A stretch of DNA of 64,000 bases, taken from positions 71,268,028-71,332,027 of the forward strand of contig NC_088295.1 of NCBI RefSeq assembly GCF_032854445.1, in the 5' to 3' direction. Source of the DNA: Liolophura sinensis. Taxonomy: Eukaryota; Mollusca; Polyplacophora; Chitonida; Chitonidae. The translations under genes were made by a program, and so were the position numbers. The notes under the pieces are model-generated. The model was not told where the DNA came from and ran no database searches. It saw nothing but the letters and a program-made list of their open reading frames with translations. Shown piece by piece: positions 1 through 12,479 of this stretch. Each line of letters opens with the position of its first letter. Positions within the stretch are counted from its first letter, which is position 1.

Positions 1-2030
1 AAATCTGCATTGGATTAAACTGACATCTAACATCTGACTTGTAATCTCTTGTAAGGTGGAAACGCCTCAAATATCCCCATTTTATGCTGATTGTCCTTTT
101 TTCTTCTCTCTTTTTCATGTCTTTGCTTTGGCTGGAAAAGTCTTACAGCCAATCCATCACCGGAGGAGATGAGGCGTTTTGGCCCTCCATCAACGCAACA
201 GGAACTGTCCAGTTTAAAACACTCCGATGTTTTGCCAAGTCACCTGACCAAAACCACATACCGTCATTTTTTGCTTATTGATTTTCAGCTCGGGATGCAG
301 TCGAAAAAAAACCCAGAATACTCCAGACGTTATTTTTTCATACCAAAAGAGCTCAAGTTCTGTTTAAGATGGAGGGTATTCATTGATTATTGGGTTTATT
401 CTTCGCATCTGTAGTCCAAGTGTTGTTTTGGAATATTGTTGATTACATTTATTCTCAAATGTATTGTTTTGAGCGTTTTTGCTTCAACAAATACCATTCT
501 CACTTTTCCATTTTCATTACTTTGACATTTTTTAAATTTTTTATTACAATGTGTTGGCAACCAAACGTGAACGAAGAATATCGATTACCTCTGGTTGCAA
601 AACTTCCAAGAGTCAGAAATGCGCGAAAATTGACAGCGAGAAATTTTACAACGTTTTGAAAGTGGTGGAAAGAGCATCTTCTTCATCAGTTAAACAGCCT
701 TCGAAGCTTTCAGAAATGAATTAAAAGGGACAATGATTAGTTTTAAAGGGAACCAAAGAACTACCTGTGTGACGCTATCCACCCAAAGAAATGTCCAAAA
801 ATGAGAAAGGAGTTGCATCACATTTCCTATTTACCCCCGGGCTGGGGAGCTATACGATTAATATAAGACTAGCAATCATCACTATCTTTATCAGAGAAGA
901 TTGGTGGCAAGCCAAGCAGACATTAATTATAAATCACTTTTGTGTACATTCTCTGTACTATTAGAAAAGGCTTGAAAAGAAATTGTGTCCGTCCTAATGC
1001 ACTTCTCAGGCGAAACTCCTCCTTCGCTTTTACTTTCTTGCAGTTGTCAGAATATCCGTCGTTAAGTGTCGCGTCTAAAAGACCCCTTTTGCAAAAAAGG
1101 TGGTTTTCGTCATGACACAAGTGCTGATAACCTTTTCCCTGTGTTATAATGTGATTCCCATAAAGGTCAGTTGGTTCCCACTGCAGGATTTTATGATATA
1201 GAAATCCTTCTATTGTGGAAATAATTAGAACAACCTTTAGATCAGTTGTAATGATAAATAAATACTCTATACTTTTTCTGGGTCTCTTTATAGTGAATGG
1301 AAACCGATCACACCTGTGACAACTTCTTTTCTTTGAAGACCTGCCATTGTTCATGACACAATTCGATTACCTTAGTGATTCAATCAATTTTGCTGATTGA
1401 TATCAAGCAGTATCTTCCCATGTACGGCTATTGATCCCATATGTCCTTTGCTTGTCGTTTGGCCATACATTCATCCTACCCCGGCTATCTGGCCATGCTG
1501 TGTACTTGAAAGATATCTTTTATCAGTATTGTTACCAAATTTAGCCTCTTCTGGGGTAAAGTCCACTCCAGAGCCTGCTCTTTTCTTAGCCTGTGGGGTG
1601 GATCGTGAATAAACCATGCAACGGGAGAGTAGTGAAAAAGCCCCCAATATATCGTCAGCTGTAACTCTGAACGGCAGGCTCTCTCTGTACAGTGGAAACT
1701 AGCATTGTATTTAAATATAAACAAAGACCATTTTCTGCTAGATGCCTGATACTGCCTCCATCAAATGGAGCCGGAATAGCTTGTAAGAATAGCTTGTAAG
1801 CCACAATTACTACTGCGACTTTCTTTTCATCTATACCAAATGTTTCTGATTTTTGACGGACGAATCTTACACAACTTGTCAATTAACGAATGAGTCCATA
1901 ATCAAAGGTAGAATATGGCGAATATTTGGGGGAAACAAGTTTTAGTACTGTAAAATCACACAATGTTCCATTACTGTACCTTCAACAATTTGTTTACTGT
2001 AGACGGTAGATTATTTTTCTACGCTCTGTT

Positions 2031-2104
2031 CGATTTCCTCCCACTCCGTAGTTGAGTCAAATATTCTTTGAGTACGGTGTAAAACACCAATCAAATAAAT
2101 AAAT
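2031..2104 (+). mobile_element. SINE 3' fragment (tRNA-headed molluscan SINE)
   Basis: The 3' end of a SINE: 'tttcctcccact', then 'caaatattctttgagtacgg', 'tgtaaaacaccaatcaaata' and an (AAAT)n tail. It matches the 3' part of the better preserved copies at 3486-3735 and 25095-25334. The tRNA-like head is absent, as is usual for 5'-truncated insertions made by LINE machinery. It lies inside array U unit 1. Confidence 0.7.
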
Positions 2105-3485
2105 GTTTTGTACGCATTATTATTACAGCCCTTTAAAACTGTGCTTGAGTGCAAAATTATTTTTTCAGGAAAGCAGACATGAGAATGGATGTAAATCTTT
2201 CTATTGAATAGTGCGCCATTCACCTGAAGTCTTTTTCTCTGACAAGAATCAGTGAATCGATCAAGGTAGGTTTTCTATAGCATATTGCGATTACAGGTGC
2301 ACTTGAGAAACACAACGCCCATACTGTTACAAATTGTTTCATATTTGCGATCACAAACAACGCATTCCACACAAAAAATAAATTCTGGTTCAGTTTTCAG
2401 GGAAGAAAATATGTACATGTATCCTATTTAAATCATCAGAGGGCTAATTTACAATGCTATTTTGGAGCTTGTGTCGCTCATTGTACATTTCATTCCAGTT
2501 TCCCTGAAAGGGACTTTGTGTACATTTCCGAGGAAACATACATCGACAGTTCTGCATCACGGACGCGACTGTCAACCAGTCCGCCCTGAGAAGTTACACA
2601 TTTACAGGCATTTGGCGAATAAGTCACTTATCGTACTGTCATCCGTAGGTTGAGTAATTCAGATGAACTGTGGATTCTATATTTACATGTTATTTGTCTA
2701 TTTCGTTAAAATATATGTATTGAACTTATTCAAGGGTTTTCATGTTTCTTTGTTTGATCTTGTGTAATGCCTATAGCTTATCTGAGAGTTAAACAAGCCA
2801 GTTATTCCTCATCTTTACTCTCCGATATCGGTACCGTTGCACACGTGTTTGGGAAAGACAATATGGGTGTATTTAATGACGCATGCAATGTGTTACATAT
2901 TGCCATGGCAGGTCAATGATGAGCGCTCGTCAGTGATGACTGTTGCGAATTGCTTCCTGTAACGGTAGCTCAGGCACTCAAGGATTTCACCTGAGTTACG
3001 AGGAAGAAGCTCACGGTATATTTAACACATCTCTTTTAGATCTATACTGAATATCAATTGGGTCCACCATTACCAAACACAAGATTTATGCATGTCAGCG
3101 CAGATGTTTCAAACCTGGAGAAACAACCTGCCAGAGACAGATATAAATCACCTTACCGAAGAGCTAATACAAACACACAGTATCAAATGAGCTTCGTTGC
3201 AGTTTGCACAAAAATGCCAATTTTGTTTTAAAATTGGGATCACAGATGTAGAAAATTCTATTCTTTGATGTAGCAAGGACACAATTCGTCATCCATGGAC
3301 TCGAATGCTCAAACAATTTACAACTCCTTATGAATCAGTTTACTACAATTAACTGTCGGCATTGTCATGTGGTGCAGGCCTATTTTATGTCGGACAAGAT
3401 TAAGTAATATACATTTCTCTAAGAAGAATTGTCATTACAGATTGAAAGGGATTGTCTCGCCATTGTGTTTATAAGTTGATATATT

Positions 3486-3735
3486 GGGTCGTCCGTGGTC
3501 GAGTGCTTAGCGTGCAACCACAGCAAAATGACCCAGGAGTCTCTCGTCAGTGTGGTCACTTTGTTCGACAAGCCCATGATGGCTTTTTCTCTGGTAGTGC
3601 GTGGGAAGGGCTGGAAGCAAACTGGGGATGGTCAATTGTATATCCCGGGCCGTACCTGGTTTCCCCAGTAACACTGGCTGCCGTGATATGAGTTAAATAT
3701 TCTTGAGTACGTTGTAAAACAGTAATACATAAAGC
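3486..3735 (+). mobile_element. tRNA-headed SINE, near full length
   Basis: Starts with a tRNA(Ser/Leu)-like head, 'ggtcgagtgcttagcgtgc' (pol III box A region, about 3496-3510), and a weak box B, 'ttgttcgacaagcc' (about 3561-3575). A tRNA-unrelated body follows, including 'gcgtgggaagggctgg' and 'ggatggtcaattgt'. The 3' end reads 'ttaaatattcttgagtacg', 'ttgtaaaacag' and a short A-rich tail. This is the same body that appears reversed at 9404-9614 and 25095-25334. The order of head, body and LINE-like tail is that of an ordinary tRNA-derived SINE. The copy is diverged and presumably inactive. Confidence 0.75.
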
Positions 3736-5478
3736 AGAGGTATTCAGTAAAAGTATTAAAATCTCACAAAGACATAACGGAGTGTTCTTAGACAAATCTT
3801 ATGTTAAGTCAAGCGATCTGCACTTTCCAGATTCCATTACTTTCGTCTTTTTTGGGACACTAACAGCACAAAGTCTTTGAAGTTGTGGGTCCAGATCTAT
3901 TTCAGTTTCCAACAACCTGCTATCTATCAGAAAAGTCTTTGATGTGAGAAATGTTGTAAAAAGGCGTAAGGATTGCTAAGGAAGTGCAACTAACCAACAT
4001 TAATACAGAGGCTTTGGGTACTTTTCTGTTGTTTTGATCATTTTGTTGGCAGTAACGGATAATATGTCTTTCATACTGGTTTGAAGAACGTCATTTGTCT
4101 GTGTTTAACAGGTAATCAAAACGAAGCTTATGAAAGTGAATTATAATGATGCTCCATTGTACAAACTGTACTTTTCCTTTATCAAAGAAATACTGACATT
4201 TTCAGGATCTTAAGCTACCAGAGTTTGAAGGCACCTGCTTCAGGCATGTTTGACATAGTTCATTTCTAGGGCTCCAAAATAAGGCTTTCGGTTGAAAAGT
4301 AGAAGTAGTCAACGTATTTTCTCGCTTCATCAAATCATCGGTATGGAACCAGGAAAAATGCTGACATTACCTGAAAACAGAAAACATTATTTCCATGATT
4401 TGGCCAACACTGACAAACAACTGCCTCGTATATCCTATATTCGTCGTACCATAAATACAATATTATCCAACGTTCCGTAAAGGCCTGACAACCCCTAGTA
4501 CCTAGATGGTGATGTAAAAATATCAACACTTACGGAGCTAACAAGCCTGACCCCTTTTTTAAACCCATATGTCATTCGTTTCTATAACGTGTGTTGTTGG
4601 CCACCGTCTGTGTATCCCAGTGGGGATGGTGGAAATGTCAGAAAGGATTTAAATCATCAGAGGGCTAATTTACAATGCTGTGGATTTCAATCGATTCTCA
4701 ATAAAGTCTCCAATGGTCGGTTAATGGCACATACGATCAAACCTCGACGTGAAAAGCTCGGTGGGTAAAAGTCTCGAATCATTGCAATAAAATAAAAGCT
4801 GCGTTGATCCGATGTCGCCACAGGCACACTCTTCGTCTCTACCGACTTATGCCAAAACATATTTTACGGGCTCTATCTTAACGGCGATCAGAAGCTGGAC
4901 GATTATCACTTCTGAATCTCACATTATATACTACCAATATCAATCAGCTGGATTTTGTTTGGATTGGCTTTGTAGATGGCCAGTTCAGCATTAGACATTC
5001 AAATGCTCTATTATTTTTCGTGCGAGTCCTTTCAGTGCTTACACAACACACATCTCTCCAATGACATAATTAGAAGCAATGCACTAATGTAAAACATGAA
5101 TGTTATCACGGTCATATCGGCAAGTGTTGTCAACTAGCCAGACAACTGATGAAACATGAATGTTTAGTAGTGAACATAAAAAGCTCTGTTGTATACCATT
5201 TATACAACGGAGTGAAGAAGAGAGCGGTCCGTTATGCGACGATTGGATTTGGAACAATCATCGCCTATCTTGCCGGTCAATGAGTATTTAGACCATTTAT
5301 TCCATATTATTGTGTGACGCCCCGCTGATGATGACTAAACTCTGCGATGACAGTTATTTGTTCTACCCAAGTACGCCAATGTATTTATATCATACTACTT
5401 CGCTGTTTTCGAGACAATTCTCCATTGTTCAAGAACATAGCGTTAGAATAAGAAAACAGTTATTAAAATCTTGGCGTG

Positions 5479-5653
5479 GAGCTGCCCGGTGTCCTTTCTT
5501 CATGATGCTCGCCGCCGTCGTGTAAGTGAAATATTATAGCATGTAAATGCCAGTCAAAGAAATAAATAAATCAATAAACAAATGTGGATCCTCTATGGAC
5601 CCAATTATACTGTCTGTATAAGGGAAATATTCTTGAACACAGCATAAAACACT
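5479..5653 (+). mobile_element. Two consecutive SINE 3' ends
   Basis: The first piece (about 5479-5580) reads 'gctgcccggtgtcctttctt', 'gctcgccgccgtcgtgtaag', 'tgaaatatt' and an (AAAT)n-type tail. A second tail (about 5609-5653) follows at once: 'tgtctgtataagggaaatat', 'tcttgaacacagcataaaac'. Both match the SINE 3' domain. This is either two independent truncated insertions or a tail duplication. They lie between blocks f and g of array U unit 1. Confidence 0.65.
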
Positions 5654-8308
5654 GAGTGACGCCTGGCCCTTTAGCGTAGTTATTTTCATCTTATTGTTGA
5701 TTAAATACGATAACCATGCTAGAGTTTTACGCTCTTTACTGTAATCCTTTACATTCTGTTGTTTACCACAAAGAACACAAGTAAGGGATAGAAACTCTCT
5801 AACGCCAGTCTTGGACGAAGGAGTGTATTGTGTGTTACAACAGCAAAATCCATCAATAATAAAAACTGGAGTGTCATGTAAGGCATGCAATGTAACTCCC
5901 CAAAAATTCCTTTTCTGTGGGTACGACAGAAACAGACATATCTATAGGCTAAAAGTATACACAAGTGTTCCTGGAAGCGATGTTGATGTTAAGGGAGAAG
6001 GTATTTACCGTAAGAGTGGACAAGGGTAAACCATGCACAGCGGACTGTTTGCGTCACAAAATTCCAAGGCCGTATGTATTTTACATTTATTCTTAAATTG
6101 TGCGATGGCCCATTAATAAGCTTCTAACGATGTAATGACAATCCAAATAGATTTTTTCTGTCAAAATGCTACCTTATTATGTCTTAGAAACTAAAAACAC
6201 AAAATGTAATATCAGTGGAATATTCCACTGGAGATATTTAAACCACAAGCCCTTGATAAATGTCCATATTTACCTTCCGCAGGTTGCCATATGTTACCCC
6301 ACTAAACTACACCATATCGATTTAACCTACACGTACCAGGTGTTTACACCGGCCGTCGCTTAGTGTCAATCTATCACCGAATTTCTAAGAAAAAGTGAAC
6401 TAAAATTTTTCAACAAAATTAAGCTTGTTTGTCTTTGATTTTTAAGAATAAATGTTTTTCTGTAAGGAGTAAACATGACAGGTTTCGAACTCCGCAAGGC
6501 AAACAATGATTAATTCATATTTGAAACGACTGTAGGCCTACCATGGCATTGTGGACGACCGCAATATTTACTTTGGTTTGTCATAACAGTTAGGCCTACG
6601 ATGAATGGATGGTCACACATAGCTTCTGAAATAGTGTGGCATCAAGTCATATAGACATATAACCGATGAAATGATAATTGGCACAGAAAACGTTTTACCT
6701 TGTTTAGCCATTATCAGAAAAACACCGAAAAAACATTTCAATTGTATAAGTACATGAAAGTTGCAGTTCCTTAAGCACAATTAGGCGCACACAAGTTATC
6801 GATTAGATATCACGTAGAACAGACCAAAAGTTAGTTGACAGCGGGAATCTCACACTATTTTATTACAGCATAAAACAACAAAACCGTCTTCATCAATTTG
6901 ACAGCTTATGTCGTTCTCGTTAAAACTTCTACACACTGGATAGAATCTGTCAATTAATGTCTCCTAGATGTTAATTGAAGTGGAAACAGGAGTTCTCTCA
7001 AAGGTTCCTGTGCTGACCTGGAATACAAGCTGATGTTGAGTGACGGAGTGCTGTTGAATATGACAATAATAACGTTTGAACGGCCTAAACACAGGAGTTT
7101 TCTTAAAAGTAACCATTAATATAGGAGAAGTTCATAAAATCTAACTTAGGTTTGAAACAGATATTACAGTCCAAGTCTATCGGACTGTACCGATAACACG
7201 TCCACAACGTCCACGGCTCAACGTTAACATGGGAGCCTAAAAAAGTTTCCCGAAAAGTTATTTAGAGAAGAGGAAAAATTGGAGAAATCCGGGAGTTGAA
7301 CTTTTGTGGACGTCAGAAGACCATTAATGGAAATGGTGTCATTTGTATATCTGCAACAAAGCGACACAGGTGAGCAGTAAAATGTCAACAAAGGTCGAAC
7401 TCAAGACTATTACACTGCCTGCTTATGCAAATATCTCGATAGCTCAAAGCCTGTGATTTCTGTTGGTAATGGGTGAAGGTTAAAAACACAATGAAATATT
7501 GGTAATGTGTTCGTATAAGACAAATGCGCATAAGCGTGGTGTTACTTCAGTCTCAGTTAATTGTTGTCAAAAATCAGAAGCTAAATGATAATGCGGGCTT
7601 TGCCGTCGTCATGAGCATGGTCAGATTTATGTTTCGCGACACATCATCCCATATATTAGATGGATTTGCTGATTCCTTCATTTTGTTTTCGTTGTTTAAC
7701 GACATACTCCGAATTTTTCACGAAGGCGGACAGTTTTGTGCGTGGAGGAATACTTGTTGTAAACACTCGATCTTTGGCAAATCACTGGTTACCTTTCCCA
7801 CATGTAAGGTTAATGTATGCACATGAGATTTGTGAAAGACAACTATCTTCAATGGACGTTAGACAGCACAAACGCTCACACAAACGTCACTAAACGCCTA
7901 TCGTAACCAAGGTCCTTGGAATAGAGAGAGCAGGATCATGCGACAAGCCTTGGACAGAAAACCCGTGAGTTCTTCTTTGTATTAGAAGCAGATGCTTTGT
8001 GAATTCAGTACTTTTTTCCACTACTATGTGCCTGTATAAGAGTGACACAATTTATAGGCCAAATATCCGAGCATGAACATGTCGACATTCTAGACAGTCT
8101 AAATTTCAAACAAATATTTTGATTACATCAAGATAACCAATTCATCAACTAAAGGAGATGAGGCGTTGTGGCTCCTTCAAATAAACAAGAAACATCAAGT
8201 TAAAAACACACTTTTGTCAAGCCACCTGGCCACGATCACACATCGTCACTTTTTGCTTATTAAGTTTCAACTATGAATATTGTTGGGGACAAAATAGAAA
8301 AACTTCAG

Positions 8309-8591
8309 GCGTTACTTATTTTCAAATCAAAAGATTCAAGTTCTGTTGAAGAAGAAAATTAATCATCATTGGTCGTCGAGTTTAATCCTTGCATATAAAT
8401 TCCACGTGTTGTTTTGAAAGATTGTTTATAAAATTTATTTCGTTACGGGCGTTATTTATTTTCAAATCAAAAGATTCAAGTTCTGTTGAAGAAGAAGAAG
8501 ATTAATCATCATTGGTCGTCGAATTTAATCCTTGCATATAAATTCCACGTGTTGTTTTGAAAGATTGTTTATAAAATTTATTTCACAACGG
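8309..8591. repeat. Recent tandem duplication of about 140 bp
   Basis: Copy 1 (8309-8448) and copy 2 (8449-8591) differ at only a few positions: a GAA-type expansion adds 3 nt in copy 2, and there are single substitutions. Both contain 'ttcaaatcaaaagattcaag' and 'ccttgcatataaattccacg'. The other U units have only one copy here, so the duplication postdates array formation. Confidence 0.9.
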
Positions 8592-9403
8592 GATGTTTCA
8601 ATGTTGTGGATTTTGCAAAACTGAAATTGTTCATCAGTTTACGTTACTGTTTTTTAGAGCAATAATAGCAGGTAGGCGTGAATGGAGTGCTTCTTCTTTT
8701 CTTGTTTTGTGGCACGAACAGTTTATAACGGTCTGTTTGTATCTCTTGTCCGACTAAAGCCGTGGACAAAAGGAGAGGTAGAAGGTACATAACATGTCAT
8801 TTCCCTAATTTAACTTCAGACCAGCGACCGACGCAGTCATTGCAGATATGACTGCGTTATCCAAGTAGACATCATCTTGTAAAACTTAACTGTTAACAAT
8901 CTTAGTATCCCTGGATTTGTTTTTTTTTTCTTCCCTGTTTCCTGACAAAAATTTAATCTACCCGAGGTAGTGCTATAATGCTACGAAATAAAGCCTCTTT
9001 CCGTGTAAACTCCAGAGCCTGCTCTTTTCTCAGCCTGGGGCTGTCAATCCAGTACCACCATCTGTACACCCTTAGAAACAATAGCCACGAACTATATTCT
9101 ATTTCTTTCTAGAAACCTGAGTGGATCGTGAATAAACCATTTAACAGGAGTGAAAAAACATACGATGCATCCAAAGGTTCATTTGGGCTAGCCAAACTAA
9201 AGCCTTAAGGTCCGAATATATTCACTTCCAGTCGTGATGTACTTGTCTGAAACTCCGCCAAACACATTTAACACCAAAGTCCAGTGAGATGTGTTAAAAT
9301 ACGCTAGTTCAAATACATCTCTGTTTCCATAGCATTTCTGTCATCTCTTATTCTGGTGTTGATCTCGGCTACACTTTTTGTCCAAGACAAATGGACAAAT
9401 TTG

Positions 9404-9614
9404 ATTCCTGTTTCACGCCGTACTCAAGAGTATTTCACTTGTACGGCGGCGGCCAGCATAAGGGTGGGAGGAAACGGGGTAGAGCTCAGGGTAGACCCAC
9501 GACCGTCCGCAGTTTACTGACAGACCTCTTTACGTACGACCGGAGACGACGCCAACATGAGCTGGACTAGAACTCACAGCGACCGCATTGGTGGGAAGCT
9601 CCTGGGTCATAATG
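9404..9614 (-). mobile_element. tRNA-headed SINE, head truncated (minus strand)
   Basis: Read on the plus strand, it starts with the reversed SINE 3' end, 'cacgccgtactcaagagtat' and 'ttcacttgtacggcggcggc'. The reversed body follows: 'cccacgaccgtccgcag', 'catgagctggact', 'gcgaccgcattggtggga'. Homology stops at 'cctgggtcataatg', just before the tRNA-like head, so the copy is 5' truncated. It sits between blocks c and d of array U unit 2. Confidence 0.82.
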
Positions 9615-10499
9615 TTGTCAGAGGGTTGCAAATCATTAACAGAAGCATTAATTATGGTCAACATTTTATTCTGCATCGTTTGGCTGATCTATAATGTCTT
9701 TTACCCCCTTTGACTGAAGACCCTTACAGGTCAACTTCTTCGGTATCAACGGGCTTATTGAAAGTTTGTGTCTGTGATCACAAGGTAGATTACAGGAAGT
9801 TTGGAAATATAAATAGCCCAGAATTTAAGCGTTATAAGACAGCACAATATTACATTACTGCACCTGCAACAATTTCTTTGCTGTAAACGAGCTTTATTTT
9901 ATTACGTATTAATATTGCAGCAATCTTAAAACACCGTATATATTATATATTTTCAAATGTTAAAGTGTTATCTTAAGTAAACATCTTTTATACGACCTTG
10001 TCAAACCATCGTGCCCACGAGCAGCAAGTTCTTCTCCAGTCTCTACACCTGATAATTTGAATAAAAATCCTCGTTGATTTACACCTTCGTTTAGATTTTT
10101 AACCAAACCAGACATGAATGAATGGACATAAATCAATACACTGAAAAGAGCATCATTCACCTTAATTTTTTTCCTCTGACAAAAATCAGTGAATCAGTAA
10201 ACAAGCAAAGAAGCACAAATAAGGAAATGCCAGTGTTCATACACGTGTTAAGGAAAGGCAATATGGGGCCACATACCGACAGGTGAAATGTGTTACATAT
10301 TGCCATGACAGGTCCTTGCCGTCAGCTCTTTAGTTATGACTGTAGCGAATTGCTTCCTGTCAGACTTTCAAGGGTTTCGTGTGAGTTACAAAGGACGAGG
10401 TAACGGTATATTTTACAGTCTTATCTTTTCTATACCTCTACTGAAGGTCCAACTGCTGAAGATAAACATATCAGAGACAAAGAGAAATCAGCTTACTCC

Positions 10500-10680
10500 A
10501 GATTGTGTCACATCGCTGAAAGGTTGTCATATTGCTACAAGGCTGTGTTGTATCGCTGCAAGGTTATGTCACATCGCGGCTGTGTCACATAGCTGCGGGA
10601 TTGTGTCATATCGTTGCAAGGTTGTGTCAGGTCGCTGAAAGGTTGTCACAAAGTTACCAGGCTGTCCCACATTGCTATAT
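10500..10680. repeat. Minisatellite, unit about 22 bp, degenerate
   Basis: About eight imperfect copies of a unit resembling 'gttgtgtcacatcgctgcaa', with indels of a few bases between copies. The open frames crossing it reflect the repeat and not a gene. No equivalent array is visible at the matching place in unit 1. Confidence 0.75.
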
Positions 10681-10870
10681 AGACGTGAGAGAAATCGTCG
10701 ATATGTTACTCAAAATTTCCCAGTGAAACCAAAATGAAGACACTTCCTAGAAGTAGATTAAATTATTTCTATGACCCCTTTCAAACAACTGTCGCGCGTT
10801 ATTTATTGATGTCGATAATTCTTGATTAAATGTTGATTTGGCACATCGTAAACAATTGCCGAGAAAGGAT

Positions 10871-10955
10871 GAGGTGGGGAGGGGGGAACCCACGACCATC
10901 CGCAAGTTGCTACCAGACCTTCTCACGAACGGCCGGATCCCAGCGTAAGCTGTAC
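10871..10955 (-). mobile_element. SINE body fragment (minus strand)
   Basis: An internal piece of the tRNA-headed SINE in reverse orientation: 'aacccacgaccatccgcaag', 'ttgctaccagacctt', 'acggccgga', ending near 'gtaagctgtac'. Both the tail and the head are missing. Confidence 0.65.
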
Positions 10956-11611
10956 ATGGTAATCTGTTATCAGCAGAACAACTGTAATTCCAAGACAGAA
11001 AGAGTTTGTGTCAATAGTTTCACAAAACCTTCACGTGTCCAACAACAGAGAAAAAGCTGTTTTGGGTCAGCTGAGTGAGTTCAAATCCGTTATTTTGGCA
11101 TCTTTTTGTCAAATAAGTCAGCAAGACGACTTTTCCTTCTACATGACTGATCATCCTAGAATTATACACTGTCGCCGTATATGGTCATTGATGTCGCAGT
11201 GAAGAACTGATCGCTACGAAAACTCCGCACTTACAGGTGGATATCTACATTAAACTAGCACACAGCTATTAGTAGGCCTAGTGCTAATGTATGCATCTAA
11301 GACAGAAATAGTTTACGCCAACATTTGGAACCCGTCTCCTCCTCGTTAAGAATGTGTATCCATAAAAACCAGCATTTTGAAAAAGGCTTCTGTTTGTAAT
11401 GAGGGTCAAGTCTAGGTAATTAATGACGGACAACACAGAACATTTATGCCTCAGAGCTTAAAGCACAAAATATAATGTCAGTCTGCTATTGGAGATATTT
11501 AAATCACATAAATCCAAGATATATAATGCGATTTTTTAATCCGGGTGTCGCATCATACATGCGAATACCATCTTGCTTAAGTCTTTCGCTTTACTTTCTT
11601 TAACCATAATC

Positions 11612-11627
11612 AAAAAAAAAAAAAAAA
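11612..11627 (+). repeat. Poly(A) tract
   Basis: An uninterrupted run of 16 A followed by further A-rich sequence ('taaggaaaaaaag'). It could be a retroposon tail, but no retroposon body is recognisable upstream. Confidence 0.6.
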
Positions 11628-12479
11628 TAAGGAAAAAAAGAACATCTCGATTTTATAAGTACATTAAGGTTGCCGTTTAAGGAGAATAATTAGGTGCACA
11701 CAAGTTATCGATTAGATATTACGCAGAACAGACCAAAAGTTAGCTGACAACGGGAATCTCACACTATTTTATTACAGCGTAAAACAACAAAACTGTCTTC
11801 ATGCGTCTGACAGCTTTTGGTCGTTTTCATTAAACTTCTATACACTGGACAGAATCTGTCAATTAGTGTCTTATAGTTATTATCTGAAAGTGCGATCTAA
11901 CATTCTCTCCATTGTTCCTGTGCTGATCTGAAATACGTGCTGACTTTGTCGGAGTTCTATTGGGTATGGCAGCAAGAAGGTGAAGGCGACACCTTTCGCG
12001 CACGGCCTATAAAAAGGCACTGCTGACAAATGTGATATTCGAGACGCTCATTTAATGTAAATTAGGTTTGAAATAGATGTACTTTTGTACCACGTGACCT
12101 ATCACAAAAATTTTTTGATTCAATCCATTGGTTCCATTTGTGTATCGTTAACATGGCAAGGAAGGTGACCGGTAAATGGTCAAGAAAAGTGGTCTAAAAT
12201 GGTGTCCAGTATTAGAATCCAAACGTGATCGTGCGGGATCTCGCCATGAATATGGTCATGTTTACGTTGAGTGACACATCGTTGTCATGGATGAGATTGA
12301 TTAATGGATTTATTCTTTTGTATTTGTTGTACTCAGAATTGTTTCCTTGCACGAAGATGGTCAGTTGTTTGGGTGGAGGAAACCGCTGTGCCCGTGCTAA
12401 ACATCCTACTGTAAGCAAGTTATTAACAACTTTTCAACATATAAGGTAAATATATGCACACGACATTTGTTCACCTTTA

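Larger units (their letters stand above)
84..7900. repeat. Array U, unit 1 (most complete copy)
   Basis: First and fullest of four diverged direct repeats; the unit may begin before the window. Ordered anchor blocks recur later: (a) 100-700, around 'ggagatgaggcg'; (c) 1550-1640, around 'tccagagcctgctctttt' and 'gtggatcgtgaataaacca'; (d) 2860-3060, around 'tgtgttacatattgccatg' and 'gcgaattgcttcctgt'; (e) 4400-4520; (f) 4640-5250, around 'aagctcggtgggta'; (g) 5780-6030; (h) 6160-6400, around 'tggagatatttaaa'; (i) 6750-6990, around 'ttatcgattagatat' and 'agaatctgtcaatta'; (j) 7580-7850. Spacing from block a to the next block a at 8140 gives an ancestral period near 8 kb. No open frame stays open in all copies, so the unit looks non-coding, or its exons are too short or decayed to see. 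Insertions inside it include several SINE pieces. Confidence 0.75.

Noticed and set aside
84-281. Open frame with a signal-peptide-like start (block a of array U)
   Set aside because: The paralogous blocks at 8140, 12520 and 15710 do not keep this frame; only the last residues agree between units 1 and 3. The hydrophobic start is explained by T-rich sequence.
923-1354. 143-codon minus-strand frame
   Set aside because: No domain, AT-rich codons and no retained frame in the other U units. A chance frame is the simplest reading.
7524-7826. 100-codon frame in block j of array U
   Set aside because: The copy at 12210-12475 aligns at the DNA level, and a few residues agree, but indels and non-conservative changes dominate and no domain is seen. 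It was kept only as part of the repeat unit.
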